A stretch of 64,000 bases of DNA from Desulfovibrio fairfieldensis (GTDB lineage: Bacteria; Desulfobacterota; Desulfovibrionia; Desulfovibrionales; Desulfovibrionaceae), in NCBI RefSeq assembly GCF_001553605.1, contig NZ_CP014229.1:2756501-2820500 (forward strand), given 5' to 3'. Made by a program: the position numbers and the translations under genes. The stretch's first letter is position 1. Every line of letters begins with the position of its first letter. Under the pieces are notes generated by a model. That model worked only from the letters and a program-made list of their open reading frames with translations. It was not told where the DNA came from and did not search any database. Positions 51,409 through 59,046 of the stretch are shown here, piece after piece.

Positions 51409-54400
51409 ATGCGTCCTACGCTATTTCCCAAGCTCCGATACTTCAAAGAACGCCTCAGCGAAATGGGAGGCGAATTATTCTCCGGTTCCGAATACAGCGA
51501 ACGCCAAGGCGGGCGCTCCTGGGAAGATTATTACCGCCGCCGCTGGCAGTACGACAAGGTGGCCCGCTCCACCCACGGCGTCAACTGCACCGGCTCCTGT
51601 TCCTTTGACGTGTTCGTCAAGGACGGCATCATCGTCTGGGAAGCCCAGAAAACCGATTATCCCACGCCGCATCCGGATTTCCCCGATTACGAACCCCGAG
51701 GCTGCCCGCGCGGCACATCAGCCTCATGGTATGTATACAGCCCGCTGCGGGTGCGCCATCCGCTCATCCGGGGCAAGCTGCTTGAGTTCTGGCGCGCGGC
51801 GCTGCAAGAGCACGGCGATCCGGTGGAAGCCTGGGCTTCCATCGTCAACGACCCCGTGAAACGGGGGGCCTACCAGCGGGCGCGCGGCAAGGGCGGTTTT
51901 GTGCGCTGGACCTGGGACGAGGCCGCCGAGATGTTCGCCGCCTCCATGGTGCACACCATCCGCCGCTACGGACCGGACCGCATCTTCGGCTTCACGCCCC
52001 TGCCCGCCATGTCCATGGTCAGCTTCGCCTCGGGCGCGCGCTTTTTCAGTCTCATCGGCGGCAGCATGATCAGCTTTTACGACTGGTACTGCGACCTGCC
52101 CCCGGCATCGCCGCAGATCTGGGGCGAACAGACCGACGTGCCCGAAAGCGCGGACTGGTACAACGCGGGCTATATCATCGCCTGGGGCTCCAACCTGCCC
52201 CAGACGCGCACGCCCGACGCCCATTTCTTTACCGAGGCCCGCTACCGGGGCACGAAAATCGCCGCCGTGTCGCCGGACTACGCGGACTTCACCAAGTTCG
52301 CGGACCACTGGCTCACAGTGAAGCCCGGCACGGACGCGGCCCTGGGCATGGCCATGACCCACGTGGTGTTCAAGGAATATTTCCTGGACCGCCGCGTTCC
52401 CTATTTCGAGGATTACGCCCGGCGCTTCACCGACCTGCCCTGCCTTGTCCTCCTGGACGGCGCGGACAATCAGCATACTCCCGGCCGTTTTGTGCGTGCT
52501 TCGGACATCGGGCGCGAGGGCAACAATCCGGAATGGAAAACCGTGGTCTACGACGCCGCGCGCAACGGCCCGGCCGTGCCCATGGGCAGCGTGGGCGCGC
52601 GCTACGGCGAGGACGGCCGCTGGAATCTGCACATGCGCGACGAGGCCGACGAGGCCGAACTGACGCCGCTGCTGCGCATGGAGGAAGCCCCCGGAGCCCA
52701 ATGGACCATGGCGGCCTTTCCTGTTTTCGACGCCGGAAAGCCCTCCGTCAAACTGCGTCCCGTGCCGTACGTCACCTTGCGCACGACCGAGGGGCCGCGC
52801 CGCGTGACCACGGTCTTTGAGCTGCTGGCCGGAAGCCTGGGCGTGGACCGGGGGCACGGCGGCGACGTGGCCCGCGATTACGACGCCGCCGGGGTCAACG
52901 GCACCCCGGCCTGGCAGGAAGCGCTGACCGGCGTGCCGCGCGAACAGGTCATCCAGGTGGCCCGCGGCTTCGCGGACAATGCCGCCGCCACGAACGGCCG
53001 CTCCATGATCGTCATGGGCGCGGGCATCAACCACTGGTACAACAACGACGTCATCTACCGCAGCATTCTTTCCCTGACCACGCTCTGCGGCTGCCAGGGC
53101 GTCAACGGCGGCGGCTGGGCCCACTATGTGGGCCAGGAAAAGGTGCGCCCGCTCTCCGGCTGGACCACGGTGACCATGGCCGGGGACTGGACCGGGCCGC
53201 CGCGCCTGCAGAACGGCACCTCCTTCTACTATTTCGCCATTGACGCCTGGCGCTACGAACTGCTGAACATGGGGCGCATGTGCCCGCCCGGCCAGGAAGG
53301 CGTCCTGCCCGACCACCCGGCGGACTGCAACGCCGTGGCCGCGCGCCTGGGCTGGCTGCCGTTTTACCCGCAGTTCCAGGAGAACTCCCTGGAGATCTGC
53401 CGCAAGGCCGAAGCCGACGGCGCGGCCAGCGACGAGGAGATCATCAGGCACGCCGTGGCGCGCCTGAAGTCCGGCGACCTGCGCATGGCCGTCGAGGCCC
53501 CTTCGCACGAAGACAACGTGCCGCGCATCATGTGTTTCTGGCGCACCAATCCGCTGGGCTCCAACGTCAAGGGGCACGAGTACTTCCTGCGCCACCTTCT
53601 GGGCACGGAAAACGCCGTGCGCGGCGGGGAATCCCCGGTGCAGCCGAGTGAATTCCAGTGCGATCCGCCCATGGAACAGGGCAAGCTGGACCTCATGGTG
53701 GTGTCGGAATTCCGCATGAGCACGTCCTGCGTCTATGCCGACATGGTGCTGCCCGCGGCTCACTGGTATGAAATCAACGATCTGTCCTCCACGGACATGC
53801 ATCCCTTCATCCATCCCTTTACCCCGGCGGCCGACCCGCCGTGGGAAGCCCGCAACAACTGGGAGCAGTTCCGTACCGTGGCCGAGGTCTTCTCCCGGCT
53901 GGCGGAAAAGCATTTGGGCACGCGCAAGGACCTGGTGGCCACGCCCCTGCTGCACGACAGCCCCGGCGAAATCGCCCAGCCCCTGGGCCAGGTGCGCGAC
54001 TGGCGCACGGGCGAGGTGGAACCCGTGCCCGGCAAGACCATGCCCGGCCTGCATGTGGTGGAGCGCCGCTATGCCGACGTGCTCAAGATGTACACCTCCC
54101 TCGGCCCCAACATCCGGCGGCCGGAAGGCATGGGCGTCAAGGGGGCCAAGTGGTCCGGAGCGGTCGAACATGACCTGCTCAAGGCCCGCCTGGGCACGGT
54201 GCGGGAGGAAGGCGTCAGCAAGGGCATGCCCCGTCTGGACACGGACCGCGCCGCCTGCGACGCCATTCTCTGCCTCTCGCCGGAATCCAACGGCACCGTC
54301 TCGGTGCGCTCCTGGACCAGCGTGGAAAAACGCACCGGCCTGTCCCTCAAGGACATCTCCGCGCCCTCCGAGGGCATCGACCATACTTTTGAATCCATCA

Positions 54401-55113
54401 CGGCGCGGCCGGGACGGGCGCTGAACAGCCCCAACTGGAGCGGCCTCAAGGGCGAACAGGTGACCTACACCCGCTTTGCCCAGAACGTGCAGCGGCTGCT
54501 GCCCTTCCACACCCTGTCGGGCCGCCAGCACTTCTATCTGGACCACCAGTGGATGCGCGGCCTGGGCGAAAGCCTGCCCGTGTTCCGCCCGCCCCTGCCC
54601 CTGGCAACCCTGGGCGAGGTGACCGGGGACGCCGTTCCCCGCAAGGACACGGACCTGGTGCTCAACCTGCTGACCCCGCACAGCAAGTGGTCCATTCACT
54701 CCACCTACTCAGACAACCTGATCATGCGCACGCTCTCGCGCGGCGGCGGCGAAATCTGGCTCAACGACGAGGACGCCGCCCAGGCGGGCATTGCGGACAA
54801 CGAATGGCTGGAATGTTTCAACGCCAACGGCGTGTTCATGGGCCGGGCCCTGGTGAGCTACCGCATCCCCAAGGGCCGGGCCTTCATCTACCACGCCCAG
54901 GAACGTCACGTGGACACGCCGCTTTCGCCCCTTTCGGGCCAGCGCGGCGGCACGCACAACAGCCTGACGCGCCCCTTCATCAAGCCCACGCAGATGATCG
55001 GCGGCTACGGCCAGCTCAGCTATTCCTTCAACTACTACGGACCCACGGGTTGCCAGCGCGATGAATACATCGTGGTGCGCAAGGCCGGGGAGGTGATATT
55101 CCATGAAGATTAA
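51409..55113 (+). CDS. narG: Respiratory nitrate reductase, alpha (catalytic) subunit
   Basis: NarG reduces nitrate to nitrite at a bis-MGD molybdenum centre on the cytoplasmic face. The 1234-residue protein closely follows E. coli NarG: HGVNCTGSC (His56, Cys60, Cys64) for the [4Fe-4S] FS0 cluster, PRGCPRG for the fourth ligand, and YDWYCDLPPASPQIWGEQTD with the Mo-ligand Asp (about 225). It has no Tat leader, consistent with membrane-bound cytoplasm-facing NarGHI. AGGAGG precedes the ATG. It overlaps narH by 11 bases. Nar-type reductase is unexpected in a sulfate reducer, where periplasmic Nap is the usual enzyme. Confidence 0.96.
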   Translation: MRPTLFPKLRYFKERLSEMGGELFSGSEYSERQGGRSWEDYYRRRWQYDKVARSTHGVNCTGSCSFDVFVKDGIIVWEAQKTDYPTPHPDFPDYEPRGCPRGTSASWYVYSPLRVRHPLIRGKLLEFWRAALQEHGDPVEAWASIVNDPVKRGAYQRARGKGGFVRWTWDEAAEMFAASMVHTIRRYGPDRIFGFTPLPAMSMVSFASGARFFSLIGGSMISFYDWYCDLPPASPQIWGEQTDVPESADWYNAGYIIAWGSNLPQTRTPDAHFFTEARYRGTKIAAVSPDYADFTKFADHWLTVKPGTDAALGMAMTHVVFKEYFLDRRVPYFEDYARRFTDLPCLVLLDGADNQHTPGRFVRASDIGREGNNPEWKTVVYDAARNGPAVPMGSVGARYGEDGRWNLHMRDEADEAELTPLLRMEEAPGAQWTMAAFPVFDAGKPSVKLRPVPYVTLRTTEGPRRVTTVFELLAGSLGVDRGHGGDVARDYDAAGVNGTPAWQEALTGVPREQVIQVARGFADNAAATNGRSMIVMGAGINHWYNNDVIYRSILSLTTLCGCQGVNGGGWAHYVGQEKVRPLSGWTTVTMAGDWTGPPRLQNGTSFYYFAIDAWRYELLNMGRMCPPGQEGVLPDHPADCNAVAARLGWLPFYPQFQENSLEICRKAEADGAASDEEIIRHAVARLKSGDLRMAVEAPSHEDNVPRIMCFWRTNPLGSNVKGHEYFLRHLLGTENAVRGGESPVQPSEFQCDPPMEQGKLDLMVVSEFRMSTSCVYADMVLPAAHWYEINDLSSTDMHPFIHPFTPAADPPWEARNNWEQFRTVAEVFSRLAEKHLGTRKDLVATPLLHDSPGEIAQPLGQVRDWRTGEVEPVPGKTMPGLHVVERRYADVLKMYTSLGPNIRRPEGMGVKGAKWSGAVEHDLLKARLGTVREEGVSKGMPRLDTDRAACDAILCLSPESNGTVSVRSWTSVEKRTGLSLKDISAPSEGIDHTFESITARPGRALNSPNWSGLKGEQVTYTRFAQNVQRLLPFHTLSGRQHFYLDHQWMRGLGESLPVFRPPLPLATLGEVTGDAVPRKDTDLVLNLLTPHSKWSIHSTYSDNLIMRTLSRGGGEIWLNDEDAAQAGIADNEWLECFNANGVFMGRALVSYRIPKGRAFIYHAQERHVDTPLSPLSGQRGGTHNSLTRPFIKPTQMIGGYGQLSYSFNYYGPTGCQRDEYIVVRKAGEVIFHED

Positions 55114-56563
55114 AGCGCAGATGAGCATGGTGCTCAACCTGGACAAGTGTCTGGGTTGCCACACCTGCAGCATCCCCTGCAAGAATGCCTGGACCACGGA
55201 TCCGGGCAGCGAATATATGTGGTTCAACAATGTGGAAACCAAGCCCGGCATCGGCTATCCCCGCCTGTGGGAAAACCAGGACATCCACAAGGGCGGCTGG
55301 GAAGTGGAGAACGGCAAACTCCGCCTCAGGGCCGGAGGCAAGCTGCGCAAGGCCGCGCAGATTTTCGGCAATCCGAACCTTCCGGGCATGGATCAGTATT
55401 ACGAGCCCTGGAACTACGACTACCAGAACCTGACCACCTCCCCGGAGCAGAAGCATCAGCCCATAGCCCGGGCCTATTCCAGCGTCACGGGCCGTCCCAT
55501 GACCCCGCAGGCCGGCCCCAACTGGGACGACGACCTGGCCGGAACCCAGGTCACCGGCCTGGACGACCCCGATTTCGCGGGCCTGGACGCCCAGGCCCTG
55601 CTGCAATTCCAGCGGGTGTTCATGCTGCATCTGCCGCGCCTGTGCGAGCACTGCCTGAACCCGGCCTGCGTGGCCTCCTGCCCTTCTGGAGCCATTTATA
55701 AGCGGGACGAGGACGGCATTGTGCTCACGGACCAGACGCGCTGCCGCTCCTGGCGCTTCTGCATGTCCGGCTGCCCATACAAAAAGGTGTATTTCAACTG
55801 GAAAAACCACCACTCCCAGAAGTGCATTTTCTGTTATCCCCGCGTGGAATCGGGTCAGCCCACACTCTGCGCGCAGTCCTGCACCGGGCGCATCCGCTAC
55901 ATCGGCGTCATGCTCTACGATGCCGACGCCGTGCATGAGCTGGCCGCCACGCCCGACCCGGCCGCCCTCTATGAGGCGCAGTTGCGGGTCTTTCTCGACC
56001 CCCGCGACCCCGCCGTCATCCGGCAGGCGGAAAAGGACGGCATCCCCCATCAGTTCCTCACGGCGGCCCGGAACTCGCCCGTATACACGCTGATCAGCGA
56101 CTGGAAACTGGCGCTGCCCCTGCATCCGGAATTCCGCACCATGCCCATGGTCTGGTACATTCCGCCCGCCAGCCCGCTCACCAATGAGACGGACATCGAC
56201 ATTGACACGCAGCTGGACGCCATGCGCATCCCCGTGCGCTATCTGGCAAATCTCTTCACCGTCGGCCGGGAAGAGCCGGTGCGGGACGCCCTGCGCAAGA
56301 TTCTGGCCCTGCGCCGCTTCATGCGGGAGAAGACCTTCAGCGGCCCGGACGCGGCCCAGGCTCTGGAAACGGCGGGCATGACCCCGGAAAGCGCCGCCGC
56401 CATGTACCGCCTGCTGGCCGTGGCCCGCTATGAGGACCGTTTCGTCATTCCCACGGTACGGCGCGAAGACGCCCCCGGCGAGGATGTGGAAGCCCTCAAG
56501 GGCCATACCGGCTACCCGGACCGCGACCCCGTGGCTCCGGAGTTCAAGGGGGTGCACGCATGA
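55103..56563 (+). CDS. narH: Respiratory nitrate reductase, beta (iron-sulfur) subunit
   Basis: The 486-residue protein relays electrons through four clusters. It has CLGCHTCSIPCKN, then CEHCLNPACVASCPSGAIYKR, CRSWRFCMSGCPYKK (Trp replacing a Cys, marking the [3Fe-4S] cluster), and CIFCYPRVESGQPTLCAQSC. The rest matches E. coli NarH, with a slightly shorter C-terminus. It overlaps narG by 11 bases and narJ by four. Confidence 0.96.
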   Translation: MKIKAQMSMVLNLDKCLGCHTCSIPCKNAWTTDPGSEYMWFNNVETKPGIGYPRLWENQDIHKGGWEVENGKLRLRAGGKLRKAAQIFGNPNLPGMDQYYEPWNYDYQNLTTSPEQKHQPIARAYSSVTGRPMTPQAGPNWDDDLAGTQVTGLDDPDFAGLDAQALLQFQRVFMLHLPRLCEHCLNPACVASCPSGAIYKRDEDGIVLTDQTRCRSWRFCMSGCPYKKVYFNWKNHHSQKCIFCYPRVESGQPTLCAQSCTGRIRYIGVMLYDADAVHELAATPDPAALYEAQLRVFLDPRDPAVIRQAEKDGIPHQFLTAARNSPVYTLISDWKLALPLHPEFRTMPMVWYIPPASPLTNETDIDIDTQLDAMRIPVRYLANLFTVGREEPVRDALRKILALRRFMREKTFSGPDAAQALETAGMTPESAAAMYRLLAVARYEDRFVIPTVRREDAPGEDVEALKGHTGYPDRDPVAPEFKGVHA

Positions 56564-57150
56564 CCCGCGCCGAAACCTTCTTGTGGGCGGCGCAGCTTCT
56601 GCGCTACCCGGACGAGGAGCTGGCCGCCCTGGCGCGCGAGGCGCGCCGGGAGCCCGCGCCCGCCTGGGCCGTCGCCTTTCTGGACCATGCGGCGGCCACG
56701 CCGCTGCTGGATCTGCAGGCGGCCTTCGTGCAGACCTTTGATCTCAACCGCGCCGCCTGCCTGTATCTGACCACGCACGCCTACGGCGACTCCCCCTTGC
56801 AGGGGCGCGCCCTGGCCGCGCTGACGGAACTGTACCGCGACAGCGGGTGCACGCCTTCCGGCGGGGAACTGCCGGACTATCTGCCGCTGGTGTTGGAATT
56901 CCTGGCAATGTCTCCGGCCTGGGCCGCCGCCTGCCTGTGCGAAAAATTCGCCACGGCGGCACAGGGCATCGCCGCGCATCTCGCGGCGGAAAACAGCCCC
57001 TGGGCGCCCATGCTGCGCGCCGCCGCCGACGCCATGCGGGAGTGCGCTCCCGACGCCGACCCCGATCCCGCGTCCCCCGACGACCATCCCGCAATCCGGG
57101 GCGGCAGCCGTGCGGCGCGGAACATTTCCCCCCGGGAGGTATGCATATGA
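56560..57150 (+). CDS. narJ: Nitrate reductase assembly chaperone
   Basis: The 196-residue helical TorD/DmsD-family chaperone inserts the Moco into NarG and holds the apo-complex. It has LRYPDEELAALA near the N-terminus, YGDSPLQGRALAALTELYR (the family PQGRA-like patch), and PLVLEFLAM. The ATGA overlap with narH fixes the start, and its stop overlaps the narI start. Confidence 0.9.
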   Translation: MTRAETFLWAAQLLRYPDEELAALAREARREPAPAWAVAFLDHAAATPLLDLQAAFVQTFDLNRAACLYLTTHAYGDSPLQGRALAALTELYRDSGCTPSGGELPDYLPLVLEFLAMSPAWAAACLCEKFATAAQGIAAHLAAENSPWAPMLRAAADAMRECAPDADPDPASPDDHPAIRGGSRAARNISPREVCI

Positions 57151-57830
57151 CTCCGCTCATGAAGCTGTTCATCGCCGCTTTCGCGGTGTACCCCTATATC
57201 TGTCTGACCCTGCTGACCGGCGGCCTGCTGCTGCGCTACACCTACGCCCAGGAAGAGTGGAACGCCCGTTCCAGCCAGTTCCTGGAAAGCCGGATGCTGC
57301 GTTGCGGCAGTCTCATCTTCCACATCGGCATCCTGCTCTCTCTGGGCGGGCATATCGTGGGCCTGGTGCTGCCGCCCGAAGCCCTGCGCGCCGTGGGCGT
57401 CTCCGCCCAGGCCCACGCCCAAATAGCCGGGCTGGCGGGCATGCTCATCGCGCCCATGGTGCTGCTGGGCGTGGGCATTCTGCTGCTGCGCCGGATAATC
57501 TGCCTGCCCGTGCGCCTTACCACGCGCCGGACGGACATCATCGTGCTCCTGCTCATCGGCTTCAACGCCGCCACGGGCATGTACCAGGCCTATGCGGCGC
57601 ACTTTGACGCCTTCACCACCATCGGCCCCTGGGTGCGCGGCATTCTCACGCTCGCGCCCGCGCCCGGACGCATGATCTACGTGCCGCTCTTCCTGCAACT
57701 GCACGTGCTGAGCGGCCTGACCATCTTCGCCCTGCTGCCGTTCACCCGGCTGGTGCACATCTTCAGCGTGCCGCTGAGCTATGTGACCTTCCCCTTCACC
57801 ATCTACCGCCGCCGCTGGGGAGGCGTGTGA
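57147..57830 (+). CDS. narI: Respiratory nitrate reductase, gamma (cytochrome b) subunit
   Basis: The 227-residue protein has five membrane helices carrying two b haems; it takes electrons from quinol. Histidines in the expected helices occur at FHIGILLSLGGHIVGL and LHVLSGLTIFALLPFTRLVHIF. The ATG at 57147 has CGGGAGG upstream, and the narJ stop overlaps it. The last base of its TGA is the first base of the next start codon. Confidence 0.94.
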   Translation: MTPLMKLFIAAFAVYPYICLTLLTGGLLLRYTYAQEEWNARSSQFLESRMLRCGSLIFHIGILLSLGGHIVGLVLPPEALRAVGVSAQAHAQIAGLAGMLIAPMVLLGVGILLLRRIICLPVRLTTRRTDIIVLLLIGFNAATGMYQAYAAHFDAFTTIGPWVRGILTLAPAPGRMIYVPLFLQLHVLSGLTIFALLPFTRLVHIFSVPLSYVTFPFTIYRRRWGGV

Positions 57831-58870
57831 TGGGCGGCCCGCTCACGGCAAGGGCCCTTGCGCTGGTCAGAAGCGCCGCCCCGGCCAACTTCGGCATGGT
57901 CATGGCCACGGGCATCGTGTCCATTGCCCTGCACCTGCTGGGCATGGAGGCCGGGGCGCTGGCGCTCTTTTATGTGAACATCGGCATGTTCTGCTGCCTG
58001 TGGGCGGTGTACATCCTGCGCCTGGGCCTTTATCCCCGGGACTTCTTCGGCGATATGGCCGATCACGCGCGCGGCCCCGGCTACCTGACCATGGTGGCGG
58101 GCACGGGCCTGCTGGCAAATCAGTGCGCCCTGCTGCTGGGGCGCTATGACCTGGCCTGCGGCCTCTTCTGGCTGGCCCTGGCCGTGTGGTGCTTCTTCAT
58201 CTGGGCGGACTTTCTGGCCCTTTTCACCACGGACCGGAAACCGCCCATTGAAAAGGGCATCAACGGCGCGTGGCTCCTGAACACCGTGAGCTGCCAGGCC
58301 CTGGTCATTCTCGGCTGCGTGATCATCGACCACACGAGCTGGGACCACGAGACGGCCTTCCTCCTGCTCACGGCGCTCTTCGGCACGGGCTTCATGCTCT
58401 ATGCCATCGTCATCACCCTCATCGTCTACCGGCTGTGCTACAAACCGCTGGCTCCCGAGGCCCTGGACCCGACCTTCTGGGTCAACGCCGGGGCCGTGGC
58501 CATCACCACCCTGGCGGGCAGCGAGCTCATCCTGCGCGCCGGGGAATCGCCCTTCCTCCAGTCCGTTCTGCCCTTTCTCAAGGGCATGACCCTCATGGCC
58601 TGGGGCTTCGCGGCCTGGTGGGTGGTCATGCTGTTCATCCTCGGGTTCTGGCGGCACGCGGCGCGGCGCTTTCCCTTTGTCTACACGCCCGGCTACTGGA
58701 GCATGGTCTTCCCCATGGGCATGTTCACGGCCTGCACCATCATGTGCAGCAAGGCCCTGGGCGTGGCCTCGCTTATGGCGGTGCCGGGTCTGTTCATCTA
58801 CGTGTCCGTGCTGAGCTGGCTGTGCACCTTCTGGGGCCTGGGGCGCTTTCTGTGGCGCTCGCTGCGGTAA
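57830..58870 (+). CDS. TehA/SLAC1-type (TDT family) channel or transporter in the nar operon
   Basis: The 346-residue protein has ten membrane helices of the tellurite-resistance/dicarboxylate transporter family: PANFGMVMATGIVSIALHLL at the start, then SCQALVILGCVII, and CTIMCSKALGVASLM late. Family members include HiTehA and plant SLAC1, anion channels that conduct nitrate and chloride. As the fifth gene of the nar operon, where narK often sits, it is a good candidate for nitrate or nitrite movement; this is inferred from context. The TGATG overlap with narI sets the ATG. Confidence 0.85.
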   Translation: MGGPLTARALALVRSAAPANFGMVMATGIVSIALHLLGMEAGALALFYVNIGMFCCLWAVYILRLGLYPRDFFGDMADHARGPGYLTMVAGTGLLANQCALLLGRYDLACGLFWLALAVWCFFIWADFLALFTTDRKPPIEKGINGAWLLNTVSCQALVILGCVIIDHTSWDHETAFLLLTALFGTGFMLYAIVITLIVYRLCYKPLAPEALDPTFWVNAGAVAITTLAGSELILRAGESPFLQSVLPFLKGMTLMAWGFAAWWVVMLFILGFWRHAARRFPFVYTPGYWSMVFPMGMFTACTIMCSKALGVASLMAVPGLFIYVSVLSWLCTFWGLGRFLWRSLR

Positions 58871-58936
58871 AAAACCGGTTAAAACCGTCCACGCGTACAC
58901 TACGCCGACGCTTCCGGAGCTTCCCCTCATTCCATT

Positions 58937-58984
58937 GTAATAAAGAAGTCCTGAGCCCGGTCGGGCTCAGGACTTCTTTATTAC
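58937..58984. terminator. Bidirectional terminator between nar and molybdenum-hydroxylase operons
   Basis: A perfect 23-bp inverted repeat (arms 58937-58959 and 58962-58984) with a two-base loop has a GC core (CTGAGCCCG) and A/T-rich outer ends on each side. It serves the convergent nar and hydroxylase genes. Confidence 0.9.
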
Positions 58985-59046
58985 CACTTCCTATCGCGAG
59001 CCAAACGGCTCCGCGTGCTCCTCACCCGCGAGGGTTCGACACGTCG

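Noticed and set aside
51724-54699. Open frame of about 990 codons opposite narG
   Set aside because: NarG is unmistakable in the other strand. This frame lacks a ribosome site and any domain.
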